Assembly: GCA_902728285.1 (NCBI GenBank)
Contig: CACVBU010000050.1
Span: 800,829 to 864,828 of the forward strand
Direction: 5' to 3'
Source: Clytia hemisphaerica
Lineage: Eukaryota; Cnidaria; Hydrozoa; Leptothecata; Clytiidae
Length of the DNA stretch: 64,000 nucleotides
A program made the position numbers and the translations under genes. How positions within the stretch are numbered: position 1 is the first letter of the stretch; every line of letters starts with the position of its first letter. Shown piece by piece: positions 1 through 9,561 of the stretch. The notes beneath the pieces were generated by a model. It was not told where the DNA came from. It saw nothing but the letters and a program-made list of their open reading frames with translations, and made no database searches.

Positions 1-3000
1 GTGTCTAGGGTCAAAAGTCCTGGGGACTAAAAAAAAAATTCATAAATCTTTGGGGGGACTTCAAACTCAGGGGGACCTAATTTTTTGCCTGGGACCTAAA
101 CCCAGGCTGACGCTATGATTAGTACCTGTAATTGATTTTTCTTCTCTAGACTCTTAAGACTCATCGCACAGAATTGATGTTACTCTTTTTGTCATCTGAA
201 AAATGAAGTCGTTGCATTGTTTTTCGCGCGAGTTCTATTTTCTCCCAATCAAATTGCGTCACCGGCGTCACGCATTCGAAAGATTCGAAAATGTTGCAAT
301 CAAAACATTGAATTCATTTGTGAGTTTGGTTTTGAGAAGAAAACATTTTCTAAAAATTTTAAACCTAAAATATTGTGATCTTATTCATATTTTGAAAAGA
401 CTTTGAGAAACAGAAAGTTATAAAATTTATTACATTGAGATATGATTGTAAGACGTATGTATATATGGAATTGGAATGCTTTGTTTGCTTTAGTTTTCAC
501 TACAGACTTTCCTCCCTTCGAAATTCAGTTTTCGATGGGAGCCTTTATTTATCTCAACTTTGTTTTTATTAATGGTGATTCATTTTTTGACATCAAAAAC
601 TCCCAAGGATAACCAGTAAGTTTTATTTATTTTGGAGGTAAAAAATGCTAAAGAGAATGAGTAGATATGTGTTGGTGATTTGTAAAATAAAGAGACTTCT
701 TTTTCGAAATTGAAACGTGACGTTAAAATTGACGTTACAGCATTTGAAAAAGATATAACTTCAAGGCAAAAAAATCGATTAAAATTGGATTACAACCTGT
801 ACTATTTTATACATCATTTTTTAGCATTTTTTATCCTCTTTCACTTGCGATGGGTGGGAAAATTGTCTAAATATACTTAAATCTCTGTCATCATTTTTGT
901 CATTAACGTCAGAATTTATCAGCCTTTATTTTTTTTTGTCAGAGTGACAGTGCCTATCTTTAGGACAAAAAAGTCGATGGAAATTGTCTTAACCGATACA
1001 TATATTTTTACACCGTTGAAAAGAGAAAGGGCTGAACTTTCTTTCTAGAGGGGTGGGAAATTGAAAGCTACTCAATTTCTATCGTTCCTGCTCTCTTAAA
1101 GTTTGTCAAATTTTCAAAAACGTATAAAAAAAGTAACCTTTACATTATCGCTTCAAACTTTTTTACAAACTTACAAATCTAAGCAAGTTTGGTATTTCTT
1201 AAAAGAGGACAGATTCAGTGATTCAAAAATATCAAATTTATGTCTCAAAACGTTATACACAGGAAGCAGTGTAATAAACAAGGGGAGGGAAAAATTAAGA
1301 AATTTGCAACATCTAATTTTTTGACGTCAAAAATCTACGTCAAAACCCCCGGATTTGTTTTATGTCAAAAATTGTAACGTCAATTCTGCGCGATGTGGAG
1401 TTCTTTATATCCATGTAATACAGTACCAGGATAATTGCAGTTTGTAGAAACTTCTGTAAGACGTTAATTTCTTACTTCCATTATTGTTTGCTTGGTTTGC
1501 GTATGTTTAAATTGATCGCATGCTAGACTACTTAACTCTATTAAGCACATTTATAGCGGGGCTTAGACTGACTTTTTAGTGAACATGTAATAAACTTGCC
1601 AGGGACATTTAATATTGACTGGTGTATATCTAATCCAAACCAAGTTCAACAACTTCCTTAATAATCGCCTAAATGCAAGCACTTCTAATAGTGAGTTTGA
1701 TAAGTGTTCACCTATCAGGTTTTTAGCGTTAGTTCAAGAGTACGAGTACCCTTGCGTTAGAAAGGTTGGAGAAATTTCTTTCTAGTTTCTTAGGGGCTTT
1801 AAAGTCAATGCAGTGAAATATAAAACATGTAAAAGCCAGAGATAATAAATTATATGCTTCGTAGGGAAATATTGCATTGGTGGTACTTTTAGATCTAAGT
1901 TTCTGTAGTACGTTCTGGCCCTTCAAAACCGGCAGGCGTGTATGCACGGTTTGAATTTGCCAATCTAACGAGGCCCAGACTTAAGGCCATAACTCTTGAC
2001 CACTTGATTTAAAAGGGCATAAACTGAATGCTTTTAGAAAGAGTATAAGAATTACTTTCCAATGGTACTAAAACCATTGTCTAAATCTCAAGGCACAAGC
2101 TTTCATGCTAATTTGAAATTTTGGATTTAAAAAAAAATAGTTGGAAATTTTCACATTTTTCAGAAAATGTTGGACGCTGGAAAGATTAAAAGAGACGGCT
2201 TTATTTTTATGCATCTTAAAACTTGTAAAAGATGGTGGACGTAATATAGGCCGTGTATTATAAAGCCCAGAATAAAAGGTAAAATTTTCACTCGATTCTA
2301 CTACAGTTCAAAGTAGTTCAAAAGCTCAGATAATATCTAGAATTATGTTTTGATTCTATATTGGGTCAATCGTGACGGAGTTGGAAGTATCGACTGAAGT
2401 CGTTTATAATGCGTGTAATACAGTAGTATAGCCGGCATATAATAATACAATTATTGTTACGCGATTTAGTTTGTATAAAATCTAAAATATACTAAAATTT
2501 GTTCCATTTATTACTTTTTGCTTTGAATTGATCGTCTAGCTTGCTAGATTATTGGAAGTAGGGAGTTTATGTACCTTATCGGCCCTTTTTACGCCGGCCT
2601 CTATTATGCAAAAAAATTCAATTTTTTTCTATTTTTAGTCCGGCCTTTATTTAATTCCGACCCCTTACACCGGCTCTTATTAAAAAAAATAACACCAACA
2701 AGGGCCTAGGTAAAAAGGGCCAATAAATTATACTCTTGAGGGCGGTGGACTGAATGAAACGATTTGGAAATCGAGTATGGAAAAGTGTTTAATTAGTGTC
2801 ATTCTCAGACAATCAGGATCTAGACAAATCAGAAGTTAACCGTCTCTGACACATAAAAGACACTTACATAAAGTGGCTAGTGAGAAATCATCAATATCGG
2901 AAAGAGGTAAATCTTGTCAGTTGAAAAATGAACCCAACAATTACTTTCTTCAATTCTTCGTAATAAAAGTTAGATAAAGTCAAATAATTACAAATAAGTG

Positions 3001-3280
3001 TATAAAAACAAGCTAGGATAAAGTAGAATGCGTAATGTTTTCGACAAATTAAACCCCTGCTAAATTTTACACAATTGATCCATCGCCAAATTGAATCCAC
3101 ATTAAAATTAATCCACTTAAGGTAAAAAGCTTCCTTTTTTTAAAAATAAACTACCTGGAGACCTTCATTCTATGGCATAAAGTAGGTCCGTATTGTCTGT
3201 GTTAAAATTCAAATATTTCTGTTTGTTTACCCTCTTACATTACATTACAACGTACACTAATGTTACAAAAAAAGTTAAAT
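1..3280. other. Intergenic stretch, no gene recognised
   Basis: AT-rich sequence with only short random reading frames. The first 115 bases carry several runs of GGGGAC/GGGACC that look like the end of a repeat. I searched by eye for N-terminal E1-type exons (nucleotide-binding glycine motif of the inactive adenylation domain) and saw none. The one structured feature is the inverted repeat at 2576-2726. Promoters or untranslated exons cannot be excluded. Confidence 0.5.
2576..2726. repeat. Inverted-repeat (foldback) element
   Basis: The left end reads TTATCGGCCCTTTTTAC and the right end is its near-perfect reverse complement (GTAAAAAGGGCCAATAA). The ends enclose about 110 bases with several GCCGG/CCGGCC motifs. 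The TTATCGGCC terminus is shared with the hairpin at 29267-29351, so both probably belong to one miniature element family. No coding potential. Confidence 0.6.
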
Positions 3281-6082
3281 TTACAATACAATACAATCAC
3301 GTTTTTCTTTTTCTTGAAGATGCTCGGGAAGTCCACCCAATCGATTTATACAAAACTCGATATCTCGATCAATGTCGATCTCAACCCCATTTAATTTCAA
3401 TGTTTCAGCATTCATTTTCTTTTGAAGTTTTTTCACGATAAAAAGAATAGTCAAAGCTTCTTCGTGTTCTTGACGTAATTTCAAATGCTTCGCCATGAAT
3501 AAAGCCTCTCTTAAATCATTTGGATGATATTGTCTCTTTAGCTTTTTGAAGAGCTTTTTCGAATGTTTTGAGGCTTCTTTATAATCATTTTCACGAATGA
3601 AACAACAAATATAAAGTATTCTGCATCGGAATTTCACTCTCGTTAAATAACTTGTTGTTGATTTACACCTAGGATCAATGAAAGACAACAATTGCTCTTT
3701 AACGAAATCAATAGTTTCAACTTCGTTCAGAATCAACATTTTACACAAACTGTCGAGATGGGAAAACAAAGGTAACGCATCTGCAAATTGACGGAATCTC
3801 TGGTAAATCTCTGCACATTTTTCGTATGCTCCTGTATCGAAAAGAGCACGACCGACTTCAGATAATGTGATGTCTCCTTCAACACATGATTTTTGATCAG
3901 CATCGAAAGTCAAAGAGTTAAAAATCTTCAAACCTTCCTCCGTCATTCCATTCAATATCAATAAACACGCAATCAACGTTTTACAAGGATACCATAGATA
4001 TGTCAAGTCTGAATATTTCTTTATCAACTGTAATCCAGCATCGTAGTTTCCAAGTTCCTTATAAGAAAGAGCAAGTGGGAATGTTTCATCAAAATTCAAC
4101 GTTTCTTGACTTTGATGCCCCTCAAAATCGCCATCAAATAAGATGGCTGTAATTTCACTGTAATCATTGTAATCATTGTCTTCTAAATGCTTCTGAATTT
4201 TCTGGATGAGTAATTCTTTCTCAGGAGATTCCTCTACAACATTCGTCTTCACTTCCTTCAACAGTTTTTTCAGAGGATCTTTTTCCGAACGATCAATCAT
4301 ACAATATTTTAACCAATAGACAGTGATGTCAGTTTTGTTGTGTGGTCGTACCTCATAACTTTCTTTAACGAGCTGTTCCCTTAAATTATCGTATCCGGTA
4401 CTATCGAGGTCCACGTTAATAACCCAAATTCTGTAATCAATGATATCGATGAAAATTGTTTTATATTTCGGTTCCTTCCAAAGATGATAGAGATGAGGAG
4501 CCCAAAGAACTGCAAGTTTTTCGCCATCTTCATCATAAATGCAATTAACAATCGTATCATAAAACTTTTTGACCGCTTCAAATTCGATGTTCTTTTCGAA
4601 AAGGTAATATTGGATTGATATTTGATAAAGGGAATGCACCGTCCAAAAATTTTCGGGTGCTAGATGCGTCAATTCTTGAAACCTTTGATTGCATTTGATC
4701 ATGGAATAATCTAACAAAAGTGTTTTTGCTTTCGTATATTCAAGTTTGTTCTCAAAGCAACGTTCAAGGAAACGTTCGTCGATAAAACTACCATCGAGTA
4801 TACCGAATAAATATAGGAAAGACATCATCGATTGGTCGTTAGATTGTTCGATTCTTTTGATAGTGATTTGAAAAGATGAAAAGACGGACGATCGAACTCC
4901 ATAATGAGTGACAGCTTTTTGTGATAAAGTATCGAGCTTGTAATCTTGAAGAAGCTGGAGGTAGTCTTTCAAAGAGGTTTGTGATTGTTTGACGTACGCT
5001 ACTGCGTGACTAATAGCTAATGGATGAAAATCTAATTCTTGAATCAAATCTTTAAATAAATGTTTCTCATCCTTCAAATTGTTCTCGACGAATTTGTAAG
5101 CAGTTTGTTCAGGCCATGTTTCCATTTTTAAATGTTCGTAATTGTTGGTCCAATTACCAAGCTGTGTGGTGATGATGATTTTTTGACCAAGTTGTAAAAC
5201 ATCTGATAACTGGTTGATATCAGTGCAGTTATCAAAGACAAAAAGTGTCTCCTCGTTTTTAAAATAGTCATGAAGCATGTGTGAAATATCCTTGATATTT
5301 GATTGTCCTGGGAAACCGAGAATCTGAGCTATATTGGTGTAAGTTGTCTCAATGGTTTCGGCATTTATCCACAAAATGTTATTATATCTGGCAGCATAAT
5401 CTATGATATACTTCCTTGCTAATTCTGATTTTCCGAGACCTGGAATCCCTGAAATAACCGTGGCTAGTTTGTTTCCGGTAACGAGAGATTGGTGAATTGT
5501 GTTCAATTCATTTTCACGACCAACGAAGTTTAGGTTTTCGATTGGAAGCTGATAAATGAAAGTTGGTGACAGAGGCTTGAGATCTTGTGGAGGACATCCT
5601 AAAGCGATTAAAGGTTTACTCATCCGATTGTAGATTCTCTTATATTCTGCTTTGGTAATCTGTCTGTTTGCTTTATGGTTGAGTTGGTTACGTTCAATCT
5701 TTAGAATGATACAATATGCGATGTCTGAAGTGTCGGTAGGGTCTGGTTCCGCATTCCAACCTGTCCGTGGATCTTGATATCCGCATAACTCACGGATCAA
5801 AAGGAACGCCAAAGTGACGTCAAAATTTGAGGAGTCGGTTCTCTGGCATGCTGGATATATCAAATCGTATTGATCTTGTCTCAAAATCTTTTTAGGAAGT
5901 TGTTTCAATTTCCTTTGATGTGGTAACAAAGCATTGTATAAATCAACTGGATTGCGTGGAAAATGTTTGTGAAAAACATTGAGGAGGCATTGTTGAGATT
6001 TTTCTTCGAGAATATCAACATTATGACGATTCTTGTGTTCTTGTGTGAAATATTTGACTGGCGAAGATTGTGCTGCTGTCAT
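3281..6082 (-). CDS. HEPN - NB-ARC - helical-repeat STAND protein with C-terminal CaaX box
   Basis: Uninterrupted 933-residue frame. Residues about 45-165 resemble the HEPN-like domain of DZIP3-type proteins: a helical block with C-G-x5-T-G-W near 100-109, then R131-N-x3-H136, which fits the R-x4-H signature of HEPN ribonucleases. Residues about 185-365 form an NB-ARC/STAND ATPase: VGRE at 187-190, Walker A GIPGLGKS (212-219), Walker B FVFDN (281-285), ITT sensor-like strand near 304, and HPLA (353-356) at the GLPL position. Residues 400-900 look all-helical and TPR-like, probably the ligand or oligomerisation region. The last four residues are C-I-V-L, a CaaX prenylation signal whose final Leu favours geranylgeranylation. 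Inferred role: an NLR-like intracellular sensor that may release an RNase-type effector, possibly membrane-tethered. No intron is seen, and it runs antisense to UBA6. The ATG at 6082 follows AT-rich sequence. The domain calls come from motif reading; no search was run. Confidence 0.85.
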   Translation of the reverse strand: MTAAQSSPVKYFTQEHKNRHNVDILEEKSQQCLLNVFHKHFPRNPVDLYNALLPHQRKLKQLPKKILRQDQYDLIYPACQRTDSSNFDVTLAFLLIRELCGYQDPRTGWNAEPDPTDTSDIAYCIILKIERNQLNHKANRQITKAEYKRIYNRMSKPLIALGCPPQDLKPLSPTFIYQLPIENLNFVGRENELNTIHQSLVTGNKLATVISGIPGLGKSELARKYIIDYAARYNNILWINAETIETTYTNIAQILGFPGQSNIKDISHMLHDYFKNEETLFVFDNCTDINQLSDVLQLGQKIIITTQLGNWTNNYEHLKMETWPEQTAYKFVENNLKDEKHLFKDLIQELDFHPLAISHAVAYVKQSQTSLKDYLQLLQDYKLDTLSQKAVTHYGVRSSVFSSFQITIKRIEQSNDQSMMSFLYLFGILDGSFIDERFLERCFENKLEYTKAKTLLLDYSMIKCNQRFQELTHLAPENFWTVHSLYQISIQYYLFEKNIEFEAVKKFYDTIVNCIYDEDGEKLAVLWAPHLYHLWKEPKYKTIFIDIIDYRIWVINVDLDSTGYDNLREQLVKESYEVRPHNKTDITVYWLKYCMIDRSEKDPLKKLLKEVKTNVVEESPEKELLIQKIQKHLEDNDYNDYSEITAILFDGDFEGHQSQETLNFDETFPLALSYKELGNYDAGLQLIKKYSDLTYLWYPCKTLIACLLILNGMTEEGLKIFNSLTFDADQKSCVEGDITLSEVGRALFDTGAYEKCAEIYQRFRQFADALPLFSHLDSLCKMLILNEVETIDFVKEQLLSFIDPRCKSTTSYLTRVKFRCRILYICCFIRENDYKEASKHSKKLFKKLKRQYHPNDLREALFMAKHLKLRQEHEEALTILFIVKKLQKKMNAETLKLNGVEIDIDRDIEFCINRLGGLPEHLQEKEKRDCIVL

Positions 6083-7000
6083 CTCAACCCATCAAACATC
6101 AGAGGTTTCAAATATCAACACCTTCTCTTTCAACTGTAAAAATGTTTTAACAAACAAAAAAACAAAATTTATTTTGATCATATGAACTAAGGTTTTTTCA
6201 TTGGTGTCAATATTCATCAAAAATACTTCTTTCATCAAAATGACAGACAAAAAAAAAATCTTGATCATATGAACCAAGTTTTTTCAAACATACATACTTA
6301 CTTCTCTTAGAGATACAATAGATTTTTTGCTGACGAGAGTATTTTACTCATTCCTTTTGATTTCTTTTGAACCTTTCAACTTAATTACCTTCTATTTTGC
6401 CATATTATAATGGGTCAAGAAATTTGTGAATAGTTTTATTGATGAATGGATCATCAGAGTAAGATGATTTAATTGGGAGCCTTCTTTAGCCGACTTGTAT
6501 TTAATCACCGACTTAGAATACGTTTTTTCATAAGAAATACTAGATTGTTACTGAGGTTGGTATGTTCTTATTTTCGGGGTAAAAATAAGGCGTATTTAGC
6601 TATGAAACCAATGTTACTGATTTGACCCTTGAAATTCAGTCACTACAACAGGCTCAGCCTTATTCCGTAATTTTTCGTATCTTTTGGCCTTTCTTAATCT
6701 TTTAGTCATTGTTTTTCTGAATCTGTTCTTATGAAAAAAAAAGTGTATTATAATGGGTTAAGAAATTGTTTATAGTTTTTAAGATGATAGAATAATTAGA
6801 GTAATATATGGATTTTGAGTCTTTGTAGGACTTGTATTAAGATAATATACTTATTTTCTAGCTTTATATTTAGTATTTAGACATCATGAATATGTTTTTT
6901 TATAAGGGCTGCTAGAATTTACTGAGGTTGGCCTATTCTTATTTTCGGGCCAAATATGAGTCATATTTAGCTATGAAACCAATTTTACTGATTTGACCCT

Positions 7001-7215
7001 TTACACGTTTTTTTTAATAAGAACTTCCAAAAATTTTGAAGCCTTCGAATATTCTTAACTTTTTTAGTTTTAAGCCAAAAAATGTTCTTAGCATGTTCTT
7101 ATTTTCGCCATTTTTGAGTATTGTTGTCCATTTTCCTATGAAATTGTGTGTTTTGAGTTCGCCAAGCCTTAAAATGTTCTTAACTTGTTCTTATAACCTA
7201 ACTTGTGTATTCGCT
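7001..7215. mobile_element. Miniature element, family A (TAAGAACA type)
   Basis: Starts ACACGTTTTTT then a TAAGAAC block and carries the internal landmarks of the family: repeated ATGTTCTTA, a central ATTTTCGCCATTTTTGAGTA and a GTGTTTTGAGT block. The right terminus is diverged. Other copies lie at 8756, 34951, 37192/39952, 62977 and 63702. No coding capacity; presumably a non-autonomous DNA transposon. Confidence 0.65.
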
Positions 7216-7629
7216 TGAAATTCAGTCATTCTAGTTATTCCATTCCTGTTATTGCTTTTGTTTTGTTTTGGAGTCTCGTTGTTATTCTGAAATTGTTCTT
7301 ATAAAAAAAGAGAGATATTGTCATGAGAATAACAACAGCTCTATTTTCTCTTTTCTTATTCGACCTTTTCATATCATATGACCCTCTGTCAATTAATCAA
7401 CCATTGAACGACTTTCTACAACAACGCTCTAACATTGTCTTACTTAGAAAGCTGAAGTTTAGAACTTTTTAATGCTGCTCCAACCCGAATGAAAATTAGG
7501 CTAGATATCGATGAAATTACTGAAAGGTTCCACTTTTTTTCTTAATTTACTTAGCTGCTAAGATTGGATTTGCTAAGTATGTAATTTTCGTGTAATTATA
7601 ATAATTGACTACAGTACAGAAAAAGACCT

Positions 7630-7987
7630 TTACACGTTTTTTTTCTATAAGAATGGTGTAAATCCATTTCATCATGAATATTCATAACTTTTTTGGGAAA
7701 ATCATCCTGAAATATATTCTTACAACATATTCTTAGGTTAGGGTTTAGGACTAGATTTAACATTTAGTACATACGTCTCAAGCATAAGATGGCATTTTTG
7801 TGGAAGGAGTGAGCCTTTCTTGGGGGGCAATTGACAATTTATAATTGAAAATACTCCAAAAATGGAATTCTTAGCTTGAGTAGCAAAATTCCATGAGGGT
7901 GATATTCTTAGCATATTCTTAATTTTTTGTCCATTTTCATCATGGACATTCTTATAAAGTGTATTCTTATTAAAAAAAAGCGTGTAT
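7630..7987. mobile_element. Miniature element, family B (CATGATG/ATTCTTA type)
   Basis: Begins ACACGTTTTTTTTCTATAAG and ends with TTCTTAT, a run of A, then GCGTGTA, giving inverted termini. The interior has the family landmarks TTTCATCATG, CCATGAGGGTGATATTCTTA and TTTTCATCATGGACATTCTT. Related copies are at 12121, 27439 and 29580. This copy carries about 90 extra bases compared with the one at 12121. Confidence 0.7.
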
Positions 7988-8451
7988 TGAATGTTGTTTC
8001 GTCCATTTTAGTCATCTTTTTGTTTAGGTTTTTGTAAATATTTGCAAGTTCAAGAATTAACTCTCTATTCCTCGACTTGTTTTCTTATTCTCAGCCTGAG
8101 CAGTTCCTTAACAATTCCTCGTAAACGTGTTTCTTATAAAAAAACGTGTATATGTTTTGGTTAGAAAACTTTACATGCCGGAAATAACTTTTTGTCTTTT
8201 GTCATCACAGTGGAAGGCCGGAGAGATTCAAACCGATAAATAAGACTTTTTCTTCCCGTTGGGAAGGAATATAGATAAAGAATCATTCTTTGGTATAAAT
8301 ATCGAGCCTTTTTCTCCTTTGGATATTCTTTTGAACCTTAAGTTGAGTTCAATTTTAGAGTATAGGTTTTCTGTATGAGTTTATGAATCCAATTCCACTT
8401 TTAGGTATGTTTACTTAGTGTTCAACAAACGTCTCTAACAAGATGATTAGG

Positions 8452-8620
8452 CTACTGGCATCCACTAACGGATTCGTGCTCCCTATACTAATATACTACC
8501 TGCGGTTTTACTAAAAATAGCTCTACGCTTCTCCACAGATGCGAAAAGAGAGATGCGAAAAAACATCTCAGTCACTAGGTTGCTGTTATCCACTAAACGA
8601 ATTCGTGCTTCTTATAGAGG
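8452..8620. repeat. Dispersed repeat with ACTAACG(G/A)ATTCGTGC ends
   Basis: Shares blocks with 23880-24400 in the opposite orientation and with 63483-63540: ATTCGTGCTCC, TACTACCTGCGGTTTT, CTTCTCCACAGA and CATCTCAGTCACTAGG. The repeated CCACTAA-ATTCGTGC at both ends suggests internal duplication. No reading frame. Confidence 0.55.
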
Positions 8621-8755
8621 ATGTTTAATAAGCGAAAAAACCGAACCGGAAAGTGGGCGGTAGATTACTAAGCAGATCTTATATTCCCTGCGGTTAGGTC
8701 TGCCATTCAGACTAATGAGATATGGAATGACCTTTTTATCATAGAATGGATGATC

Positions 8756-9001
8756 GTGTTTTTTATAAGAACAACCAACCCTTTTGAAGCTATCGGATTT
8801 TCTTAACTTTTTGAGTTTTAAGCCTAAAAATGTTCTTAACATGTTCTTATTTTCGTCATTTTTTGAGTATTTTTGTCCACTTTCCTAAGAAATTGGGTGT
8901 CTAAAGTCTGCGAAACTTTAAAATGTTCTTAACTTGTTCTTAACATTTAGGCCATCGAAGCCTTATGCTCTCATATCGTTTGTTCGTATAAAAAACGTGT
9001 G
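8756..9001. mobile_element. Miniature element, family A, near-complete copy
   Basis: Left end CGTGTTTTTTATAAGAAC and right end GTTCGTATAAAAAACGTGTG are inverted copies. The interior is a series of AATGTTCTTAAC blocks. About 246 bp. This is the clearest example of the family's termini in the left part of the window. Confidence 0.75.
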
Positions 9002-9561
9002 TTGATAAACACAGCACTATATTTAAGCTTTTTAACCGCCCTTATAAATATAAAGTTGTTACGGGAAATTAGCTTACATTTTGAACAATTTGAACTGAAA
9101 GTATCGTCAGCCGCGAAATTAAATTTCGCAAAATTTAATGATTTCGACGTCTGATTCGCAAATTAAATACTGCCAGCCCCCCCCCTACGTTGATCTTTAA
9201 TAAAACTTATTCCGCCCCTTAAATTAGAGTTTTCCGGGGAATTAAGCTCATATTAATTTAGAACGATTTTGAACTGGAAAAACCGTCAACAGCGAAATTA
9301 ACCACGAAATTAAATTTCACCAAATTTCACCAAATTTCGCTAAATTTGATAATTCGCGAAATTAAGTACCACCAAAACTTCCCCTAATAAAACCAGGTAG
9401 ATATCTAAAACACGAAACAGTTTCATTTTTTGATCTTGATAATGCTACGTTAGTTTCCAATTTTTGGCCTGCATAAAAATGAGTTTGCCAGGCCTGTAAT
9501 TTAGAACGCCGTATGGTTTGTTCTTATAAAAAAACGTGTACGAAACGTTCTCTTTTTTCAG

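Larger units (their letters stand above)
6083..9561. other. Repeat-rich spacer between the HEPN-NB-ARC gene and the first visible UBA6 exon
   Basis: Holds at least four miniature inverted-repeat elements and several stretches rich in the motif GCGAAATTAA (9100-9380). The 5' exons of UBA6 should lie here or left of the HEPN gene, because the exon at 9562 begins about 190 residues into the protein. I saw no reading frame matching the N-terminal adenylation domain. Candidate acceptors, for example at 8210 and 8358, lead into sequence that does not resemble E1. Confidence 0.5.

Noticed and set aside
203..406. 67-residue plus-strand frame near the window start
   Set aside because: Composition matches surrounding AT-rich DNA, no homology recognised, no splice context.
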